A stretch of 40,459 bases of DNA from Betaproteobacteria bacterium (GTDB lineage: Bacteria; Pseudomonadota; Gammaproteobacteria; Burkholderiales; Casimicrobiaceae). Below are positions 1-5,203 of this stretch, piece after piece. The translations under genes were made by a program, and so were the position numbers. The stretch is from assembly GCA_005881895.1 (NCBI GenBank), contig VBCG01000034.1, positions 1-40,459 on the forward strand, given 5' to 3'. Position 1 is the stretch's first letter. Each line of letters opens with the position of its first letter. Below the pieces are notes generated by a model. The model was not told the origin of the DNA and ran no database searches. It saw only the letters and a program-made list of their open reading frames with translations.

Positions 1-1
1 C

Positions 2-31
2 ATTATAGCGGATCGCGCCGTTTCGGGTCAA
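2..31 (-). promoter_or_regulatory. Predicted sigma70-type promoter reading left, out of the window
   Basis: On the minus strand there is TTGACC (complement of 26-31), an 18-nt spacer, then a perfect TATAAT (complement of 2-7). This is a near-consensus housekeeping promoter. Its gene would lie to the left of the window, divergent from the gene at 128. Seen directly as sequence; promoter activity is inferred. Confidence 0.55.
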
Positions 32-42
32 CGGAATACGCC

Positions 43-71
43 GCCATGACGACGTGCCCTGTCGTCATGGC
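43..71. repeat. Perfect 11-bp inverted repeat, possible operator
   Basis: Positions 43-53 and 61-71 are exact reverse complements around a 7-nt loop (core CCATGACGAC / GTCGTCATGG). No T-run follows on either strand, so it does not look like a terminator. It lies just upstream of the leftward promoter and in the leader of the rightward gene at 128, a place where a dimeric regulator could act on both. Function unknown. Confidence 0.45.
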
Positions 72-127
72 AGTGTCGAAGATAACAATACATAATTGCC
101 TTACGCGATCGCAACCTAGGGAGGGGT

Positions 128-586
128 ATGTTGCGCTGGCAGCGCCATAAACGAATTTTGCTGTGCGCACTTGCGCTCATCGTGTGGGCGGACATCGCGC
201 AGGCGCAATGGGTGCTTCTCGCGCGACGTGCGATTGGACGCGTGGAGCAGATGTCACAAACGTCGCAAGACGGCAAGACAACCTACGACACGGCGACGGT
301 GATGGTCGAGGTTCCGGTCGACCGCGTCTACGATACGGTGCAACGCTCGGTGCGTGCAGCGCAGGGAATCACCATCACCAATGAAGATCCCGCCGCGCGA
401 CGCATTCAGTTCACGAACGGAACGCAGATCGCCGGCATCCAAGCGATCAGCTTCGGCGACAACCTCACGCAACTGATGGTCTCCTCGGCGCACAGCAATG
501 CGCCTAACCCGCCGACATCGATCATCGTCGAACGGATAATCGCCACATGCAAAGACATGAACGTCGAGTGCTCCCGAGCACCGTGA
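128..586 (+). CDS. Small secreted protein of unknown function
   Basis: 152 residues. The start ATG is preceded by a strong ribosome-binding site (AGGGAGGGG). The first 27 residues form a typical Sec signal: basic N-terminus, a hydrophobic stretch, then a cleavage site after AQA. The mature part is short and soluble, without transmembrane segments or a lipobox. It contains a region around VMVEVPVDRVYDTV that resembles the start of small DUF3568-like periplasmic domains, but I do not recognise the family with confidence. It is followed 18 nt later by the FecR-like gene, also with a good ribosome-binding site, so the two may be co-transcribed. A weak -10-like CATAAT sits at 91-96 upstream. Confidence 0.75.
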   Translation: MLRWQRHKRILLCALALIVWADIAQAQWVLLARRAIGRVEQMSQTSQDGKTTYDTATVMVEVPVDRVYDTVQRSVRAAQGITITNEDPAARRIQFTNGTQIAGIQAISFGDNLTQLMVSSAHSNAPNPPTSIIVERIIATCKDMNVECSRAP

Positions 587-604
587 TCGTCTAAGGAGAA
601 CGAC

Positions 605-1023
605 ATGGTGTGCATGTCGTCGTACTTCAACGTCGTTGCGTTTGCGTCCTGCTTCGCGACGTCGGCCGCCGCGGCCGACATCGGTCAAATCAAGGTCTCC
701 AAGGGATCGGTCACCGTCGAGCGCGCTGCGCAATCGCTGCCGGGCGTCATCGGCACCCGGCTGCAAGCGTCCGATGTCATCACCACGGGCGCCGACGGTT
801 CGGTGGGCATCACGATGAGCGACGACTCGCTCTTGTCCGCCGGGCCCAACAGCACGCTGTCGCTCGACCGGTTCGCGTTCGATTCGACCACGCATCAGGG
901 CCAATTCGACGCATCGCTTCGGGGCGCATTGCGAAACAGTCGCCGGACGCGATGACGCTGCGCACGCCGACGGCGATCCTCGGAGTACGGGGCACCGAGT
1001 TCGTCGTCAGCGTCGATGACTGA
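605..1023 (+). pseudogene. FecR-domain periplasmic protein, frame broken by an internal deletion
   Basis: Starts with AAGGAG upstream of ATG 605 and a signal peptide ending in AAAA. The first frame reads a FecR-like domain (IGQIKVSKGSVTVERA, then DVITTGADGSVGITM, then HQGQFDASLR) and stops at 955. The conserved end of the same domain (GRIAKQSP, then TPTAILGVRGTEFVV) is in another frame up to a stop at 1021-1023. FecR proteins of this kind normally have a stretch like RGTLAVIS between the two parts; here it is missing, which fits loss of about 25 nt near 919-922. Restoring 25 nt would give about 147 residues. The OmpA-type gene starts 8 nt before the second frame's stop, which supports that frame as the original end. 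FecR domains of this type occur with OmpA and CHASE2 proteins in secreted signalling modules. The frame could also be broken by a sequencing or assembly error. Confidence 0.7.
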
Positions 1024-1618
1024 CTTGCATTCGCGCGCCGCGGCGTTGGCGACAGCCGTGCTGTTGGTATCACTCTGCGGCTGCGCGCACCGTGGGACCG
1101 TCGTGCTGCTGCCCGAAAAAGACGGCAAGCCCACTGCAGTCGTCGTGAAGCAAGACGGTCGCGAGACCGTGCTCGATCAGCCTTACGCGGCCGCGCGGCA
1201 AACCCCTTTTGGGTTGCGTGCCTACACGTCGACGCCGGAAGAAGTGGCGTCGAAATTCGACGCCGCGATGAGCTCGCAGCCCAAGCGGGCCGTCGCGTTC
1301 ACGCTTTACTTCATCGAAGGCAAGGATGAGTTCACCGAAGACTCGAAGCACATCGTCGAAGTGGTCTCCGCCGAGATCGCGCAGCGACCGGTGCCCGATG
1401 TGATTGTGATCGGACACACCGATGCCGTCGGCAGCGATCCATTCAACGATGCGCTCGCACGCCAACGCGCCGACATGGTGCGCGCCGAGCTGATTCGTCG
1501 CGGCGTGCCGCCCGCAAACATTCAAGCGTCGGGACGGGGCAAGCGCGACCTGTTGATACCTACCGCCGATGGCATCGCCGAGCCGCGCAATCGCCGCGTC
1601 GAAATCCTTGTGCGCTAG
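1016..1618 (+). CDS. OmpA-family peptidoglycan-binding lipoprotein
   Basis: 200 residues. A signal peptide ends in a lipobox (LCGC, lipidated Cys about residue 23), so the mature protein is a lipoprotein. The C-terminal half is an OmpA_C domain: a beta strand FTLYFIEGKDEFT, then VIGHTDAVGSD, then the helix with NDALARQRADMVRAEL, then GRGKRDLL and the closing EPRNRRVEI. The conserved Asp in GHTD and Arg in RNRRVEI are the residues that hold diaminopimelate in this family. The gene overlaps the end of the FecR-like gene by 8 nt, suggesting translational coupling. It probably anchors an envelope complex to the peptidoglycan next to the FecR and phosphatase genes; that link is inferred. Confidence 0.88.
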   Translation: MTDLHSRAAALATAVLLVSLCGCAHRGTVVLLPEKDGKPTAVVVKQDGRETVLDQPYAAARQTPFGLRAYTSTPEEVASKFDAAMSSQPKRAVAFTLYFIEGKDEFTEDSKHIVEVVSAEIAQRPVPDVIVIGHTDAVGSDPFNDALARQRADMVRAELIRRGVPPANIQASGRGKRDLLIPTADGIAEPRNRRVEILVR

Positions 1619-2891
1619 CACCCGCTCATTGAACGCACGGCCACGCCAGCGCCAGCTTTCGGCGCGCGATATGGAAGTAATCCTCGGCGTCACGAGCGCT
1701 TTAGCGGCGCCGTTCGACCTCATGACGATGCTCGGAGAAGTGGTCGCAGCCGCGAAGCAAGTCCTGAGCGCCGATCGCGGCTCGGTCTGGCTATACGATC
1801 CGGCGACCGATGAGCTTGTCCTAGAAGTGGCGACCGGCATTCAGCCGGTGCGCGTGCCCTCAGGAGCGGGTCTCGTCGGTGCATGCGCTCGAGAGCGGCG
1901 GATCATCAACGTTCCCGATTGTTATGCGGATCCGCGTTTCGACCCGAGCGTCGATAAATCGTCCGGTTACCAAACGCGTTGCATGCTGACGTTGCCGCTG
2001 GTCGATCATAAGGACGGGCTCGTGGGTGTGATGCAAGTGCTGAACAAATCCGGCGGCGTCTTTGATGAAGACGACGAGGCGCTGGCGACAGCGTTGGCGG
2101 CGCAATGCGCGGTCGCACTCCAGCGCGTGCGCATGACCGAGGCGCTGATCGAAGGCGAGAAGATGCGACAGGCGCTGGAAATGGCGCGCGAGGTGCAGAT
2201 GAGCACCCTACCCGCGGCGATGCCCATGCTGCCCACTTACGACGTTTGCGGTACGTTTCGCTCCGCCGAACTGACCGGCGGCGACACCTTCGACCTCTCG
2301 ATGCTCGATCAGGGACTGTTGATCGTTCTGGGCGATGCGACCGGACATGGCATCGCACCGGCGCTCTCGGTCACCCAGATGCATGCGATGCTGCGCATGG
2401 CTTTCCGGCTCGGCGCCGATTTGCCAACGGCCTTCATGGAGGTAAACAACCGGCTCACGGAGACGTTGGCCGCGGACCGCTTCATCACCGCGTTTGTCGG
2501 GCTGCTGAATCCACGAACCCATCGCCTGCACTTCCATAGCGGCGGACAAGCGCCGATCCTTTACTATCAAGGCGCAGATGGCGCTTGCGCACGCTACATG
2601 CCGACGAGCTTTCCCCTGGGGGCGATGCCGTTGGCTTCGCTGAAGCCCGCGGTGACGATCGATATGCTTCCCGGCGACATTCTGGTGCTTTTGTCGGACG
2701 GTATCTACGAAGCGCAGAACGGGCGCGGCGAAGAATTTGGCGAGACACGGGTCCAGACGCTCGTTCAGGCGCATCACGAAAAGCCGATGGCCGAATGGCT
2801 GGTGCTGCTGTTCGAATCGGTGAAGGCGTTTGCCGGAGGAGCGCCGCAAGAGGACGACATGACGGCAGTTGTGGTGAAGCGCAAGGCGTAA
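1608..2891 (+). CDS. GAF-PP2C (SpoIIE/RsbU-type) serine phosphatase
   Basis: About 427 residues from TTG 1608; ATG 1569 would overlap the OmpA gene by 50 nt and ATG 1671 is also possible, none with a clear ribosome-binding site. The N-terminal half is a GAF domain (from LMTMLGEVV to ALQRV), with no membrane segment, so it is a cytoplasmic sensor. A short helical linker with AREVQMSTLP leads to the PP2C_SpoIIE domain. Metal-binding acidic residues are visible in ELTGGDTFD, GDATGHG, LLSDGIYEA and QEDDMTAVVV. In partner switching such enzymes dephosphorylate a STAS antagonist. An RsbW-like kinase and a STAS protein follow directly, so its likely substrate is the product of 3349-3642. Confidence 0.92.
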   Translation: MCASTRSLNARPRQRQLSARDMEVILGVTSALAAPFDLMTMLGEVVAAAKQVLSADRGSVWLYDPATDELVLEVATGIQPVRVPSGAGLVGACARERRIINVPDCYADPRFDPSVDKSSGYQTRCMLTLPLVDHKDGLVGVMQVLNKSGGVFDEDDEALATALAAQCAVALQRVRMTEALIEGEKMRQALEMAREVQMSTLPAAMPMLPTYDVCGTFRSAELTGGDTFDLSMLDQGLLIVLGDATGHGIAPALSVTQMHAMLRMAFRLGADLPTAFMEVNNRLTETLAADRFITAFVGLLNPRTHRLHFHSGGQAPILYYQGADGACARYMPTSFPLGAMPLASLKPAVTIDMLPGDILVLLSDGIYEAQNGRGEEFGETRVQTLVQAHHEKPMAEWLVLLFESVKAFAGGAPQEDDMTAVVVKRKA

Positions 2892-2894
2892 GAC

Positions 2895-3362
2895 GTGACG
2901 ACGTCCGCAGCGTTCAAACGCAGCTTCGACTCGATCCCCCGCATCTTCGCGCTGACGGCGGAGGCGTTTGCCCGCGACGGCATCGATCCGCGGTTGTTGC
3001 ACACCGTCGATCTCGCGCTGGAAGAGTTGTTCACGAACATGGTGAAATACAGCACGACGACCGATGCGGCGGTACAGGTCGAAATTGTCGCGATCGAAGA
3101 CGGAGTCGAGGTGACGCTGACCGATTATGATGTCGAGCCGTTCGATGTCACCCAGGCACCGGACGTCGACATCACGTTACCGATCGAACAGCGGCGCCCT
3201 GGGGGGCTTGGCCTGCATTTGATCCGCCGCCTGTTGGATTCGATCGAATACGACTATTCGAAGGAAAAGCGGCGCAGCCGTATCACGTTTCGAAAAACGC
3301 AATCCGGATCGCCCGCTTCCAGGCGCGTGGCGAATAAAGGCGAAGAGAATGCTTGCGATTGA
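2895..3362 (+). CDS. RsbW-like anti-sigma factor / serine kinase (HATPase_c_2)
   Basis: 155 residues from GTG 2895, only 3 nt after the phosphatase stop. It has the GHKL ATPase fold: an N box in LALEELFTNMVKYS (the conserved Glu and Asn), and a G box in RRPGGLGLHLIRRL near residue 100. No sensor or membrane part. This is the size of RsbW/SpoIIAB-type kinases, which phosphorylate a STAS partner and bind either that partner or a target protein. It overlaps the STAS gene by 14 nt. The target may be a sigma factor, but neighbourhood alone does not say which: the ECF sigma factor next door has its own anti-sigma, and RpoS lies 26 kb away. Confidence 0.88.
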   Translation: MTTSAAFKRSFDSIPRIFALTAEAFARDGIDPRLLHTVDLALEELFTNMVKYSTTTDAAVQVEIVAIEDGVEVTLTDYDVEPFDVTQAPDVDITLPIEQRRPGGLGLHLIRRLLDSIEYDYSKEKRRSRITFRKTQSGSPASRRVANKGEENACD

Positions 3363-3642
3363 TTTTGTGGACGGCGGCGGCGTCACCATCGCCGGTCGGT
3401 TGGACGCTGCCGAAGCGCCTCGCGCGCAGACTTTTTTCGATCGGCTCGAAGGCACGGTGACGCTCGATTGCAGCCGACTCGAATACATCTCGAGCGCCGG
3501 CCTCGGCGTGCTGCTCAAGACGCAAAAGCGGCTGCTCGCGTCGGGCGGCAAGATACGGCTGACGGGCGTCAGCAGCCATCTGAACGACATCCTCGGCTAT
3601 TCCGGCTTCGACCGGATCTTCGAAGTCGAGCGGGCGCGTTAG
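3349..3642 (+). CDS. STAS-domain anti-sigma factor antagonist (RsbV/SpoIIAA-type)
   Basis: 97 residues, essentially one STAS domain. The phosphorylation loop is clear: LDCSRLEYISSAGLGVLL, in which a Ser of the SSAG stretch is the residue phosphorylated by the kinase in this family. The start overlaps the kinase gene by 14 nt, so production of kinase and antagonist is probably balanced by translational coupling. In the known scheme, the unphosphorylated form binds the RsbW-like kinase and releases its target, and the PP2C enzyme upstream restores that form. A second, separate STAS protein is encoded at 12246-12635. Confidence 0.9.
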   Translation: MLAIDFVDGGGVTIAGRLDAAEAPRAQTFFDRLEGTVTLDCSRLEYISSAGLGVLLKTQKRLLASGGKIRLTGVSSHLNDILGYSGFDRIFEVERAR

Positions 3643-3679
3643 GCCCCCGCACCAACTTTTCGCGCCGCCGCGTGTAATT

Positions 3680-4228
3680 GTGGACGACGACACCGATCGG
3701 GTGTTAGTGGGCCGCTACCGCAACGGTGATCGCGCGGCATTTGCCGAGATCGTGATCCGCTACCAGCGGCCCATCTACAACGCCGCGTTCTGGGTGCTCC
3801 GCAGCGTCGAAGACGCGCAGGACGTCGCGCAGATCGTGTTCCTCAAGGTGGCCGAGCGGCTGGACGAATATGACGGACAGTACAAATTTTTCAGCTGGAT
3901 CTATCGGATTGCGGTCAACGAATCGCTTAACCTGCTGCGCCGGCACGGTCGCGAGGAGCCGCTCGACGACGAGATCGACTTGCCCGACGCAGACAGCGCC
4001 AACCCCGAATCGAAGCTCAATGACGCGCAGGTTTCCAAACGGATCCAGAGTGCACTGATGACCATGTCCGCCAACGATCGGCTGGTGCTAACGCTCCGGC
4101 ACTTTTCCGAATGCAGCTACCAGGAGATCGCAGAAATCCTCGACGTCGATGAAAAGACGGTGAAATCGCGGCTCTTCGAAGCGAGACACCGCCTTCGCGA
4201 CCTGCTCGTGGACCTGCATCAACACTGA
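3680..4228 (+). CDS. ECF-type RNA polymerase sigma factor
   Basis: 182 residues from GTG 3680. Region 2 is seen in FAEIVIRYQRPIYNAAF and DAQDVAQIVFLKV (the -10 binding helix), continuing into FFSWIYRIAVNESLNLLRR. Region 4 is the C-terminal helix-turn-helix, with LRHFSECSYQEIAEILDV followed by TVKSRLFEARHRLRD. No region 1 or 3, as expected for extracytoplasmic function sigma factors. The next gene starts 1 nt after its stop and looks like a membrane anti-sigma factor, the usual partner. The sequence shows no obvious autoregulated promoter directly upstream, and the 37-nt gap to the STAS gene suggests co-transcription with the partner-switching genes. Confidence 0.93.
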   Translation: MDDDTDRVLVGRYRNGDRAAFAEIVIRYQRPIYNAAFWVLRSVEDAQDVAQIVFLKVAERLDEYDGQYKFFSWIYRIAVNESLNLLRRHGREEPLDDEIDLPDADSANPESKLNDAQVSKRIQSALMTMSANDRLVLTLRHFSECSYQEIAEILDVDEKTVKSRLFEARHRLRDLLVDLHQH

Positions 4229-4229
4229 T

Positions 4230-5099
4230 ATGAACGATCACGAACGCGCGCGATTGATGCATGTGGTCCTCGACGGCGAAGCGACCCAAGCCGAGGCACG
4301 CGAGCTCGACCGCCTTTTGGCGGCGGAACCCGCGGCGCGCACCGAATTCGAGCACTTGCGGCGCCTGTTTGACGGGCTCAACCGGGTGCCCAAGGTCTTT
4401 CCGCCCGAAGGCTTGGTCGCCGCCGTGATGGCGAATATTCCGCAAAACTCGCCGCCACAGAAGCGTCTCGACCAACTATCATTGCGGTCACGTGTAATTG
4501 GGTTAGCTTCGATGAAAGCTCGGGGCAAAAGCCCGGGGAAATCGGCAACGGACCTTCCGGCTCACCAACCGGCGATTTATCTGAGGGAGTGGAAAATGAA
4601 CGAGCAGAACAGCAGTCTCTTGCGCAAGCGCAACGTCTGGATCGGCGGCGGTATCGCCATAGCGGCGGCGCTCATTGCGCTCTCTTACACGATCGACTTT
4701 CCGCCCGGCGCGCAGAACACCGTCGGGACGATCGTGCCGGCGCAGCGGTACAAGGCCGCGCAGCCGGTGATAGAAGACATCAAGGCGGGTGGTCAGGCCG
4801 CGACGCAATCAGTACCCGTGCAAGCCGGCTCGGCGACCAATGCCGCGGCGAGCAACGCGACCGACCGCGCCGCTGCCCAAGCAACGCTCCAAAACGCGAA
4901 TCAGGCGACCGACCGCGCCGCTGCCCAAGCGACGCTCCAGAACGCGAATCAGGCGACCGACCGCGCCGCTGCCCAAGCAACGGCCCAGAGCGCGAATCAG
5001 GCGACCGACCGCGCTGCTGCCCAAGCAACGGCCCAGAGCGCGAATCAGGCGCTCGACCGAGCCACGAGCCAAGCGATATCCAACGCCGCAGCCAGATAA
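4230..5099 (+). CDS. Putative transmembrane anti-sigma factor with 16-residue helical repeats
   Basis: 289 residues. Residues 1-75 resemble the cytoplasmic helical domain of anti-sigma factors (DGEATQAEARELDRLLAAEP is typical), but the zinc-binding H-C-C motif of many such proteins is absent. One membrane segment follows (VWIGGGIAIAAALIALSY, about residues 131-152), so the C-terminal part should be periplasmic. That part ends in four near-identical repeats plus one degenerate one, with the pattern ATDRAAAQATxQxANQ, probably helical. The linker around 4480-4590 looks poorly coding. ATG 4596 inside the frame has a very good ribosome-binding site (GAGGGAG), so this may instead be two genes that became one frame, or may also yield a separate 167-residue membrane protein. 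Pairing with the sigma factor is inferred from adjacency. Confidence 0.72.
   Translation: MNDHERARLMHVVLDGEATQAEARELDRLLAAEPAARTEFEHLRRLFDGLNRVPKVFPPEGLVAAVMANIPQNSPPQKRLDQLSLRSRVIGLASMKARGKSPGKSATDLPAHQPAIYLREWKMNEQNSSLLRKRNVWIGGGIAIAAALIALSYTIDFPPGAQNTVGTIVPAQRYKAAQPVIEDIKAGGQAATQSVPVQAGSATNAAASNATDRAAAQATLQNANQATDRAAAQATLQNANQATDRAAAQATAQSANQATDRAAAQATAQSANQALDRATSQAISNAAAR
4596..4598 (+). promoter_or_regulatory. Possible internal translation start with strong ribosome-binding site
   Basis: GAGGGAG followed by 6 nt and ATG lies in frame inside the anti-sigma-like gene. From here the reading frame encodes a 167-residue protein with an N-terminal membrane segment and the repeat array. It may mark the start of an originally separate gene. 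Confidence 0.45.
4857..5096 (+). repeat. 48-bp tandem repeats encoding 16-residue units (4 plus 1 degenerate)
   Basis: Units begin at 4857, 4905, 4953 and 5001, with a diverged fifth at 5049. Each is exactly 48 bp and in frame, so copy number can change without breaking the gene. The first two units read ATDRAAAQATLQNANQ; the next two have A for L and S for N. DNA identity between neighbours is very high, which suggests recent amplification or gene conversion. Confidence 0.93.
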
Positions 5100-5120
5100 C
5101 GCTCAGGGAAGCAGTCCGCG

Positions 5121-5152
5121 ACCGCCGGCCTCGGGCCGGCGGTTTTGCTTTT
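5121..5152 (+). terminator. Rho-independent terminator after the sigma/anti-sigma genes
   Basis: A perfect GC-rich stem (ACCGCCGGCC, loop TCG, GGCCGGCGGT) is followed by a T-rich tract TTTGCTTTT. It lies 22 nt after the anti-sigma stop and ends the transcript before the gene at 5204. Confidence 0.88.
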
Positions 5153-5203
5153 GTGCGACGATCGATTACGCTACGCGCGTCCAAATAACGAAGGGGAGAA
5201 TGG

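Noticed and set aside
254-904. 216-residue minus-strand frame opposite the first two genes
   Set aside because: Composition rich in Arg, Asp and Gly, no ribosome-binding site and no family features; typical antisense shadow of GC-rich coding sequence.
3671-4500. Ten-base repeat CGTGTAATTG before the ECF sigma gene (3671-3680) and inside the anti-sigma gene (4491-4500), as an ECF promoter motif
   Set aside because: The first copy overlaps the sigma factor's start codon, so a promoter there could not make the full gene, and many 10-base repeats are expected by chance in 40 kb.
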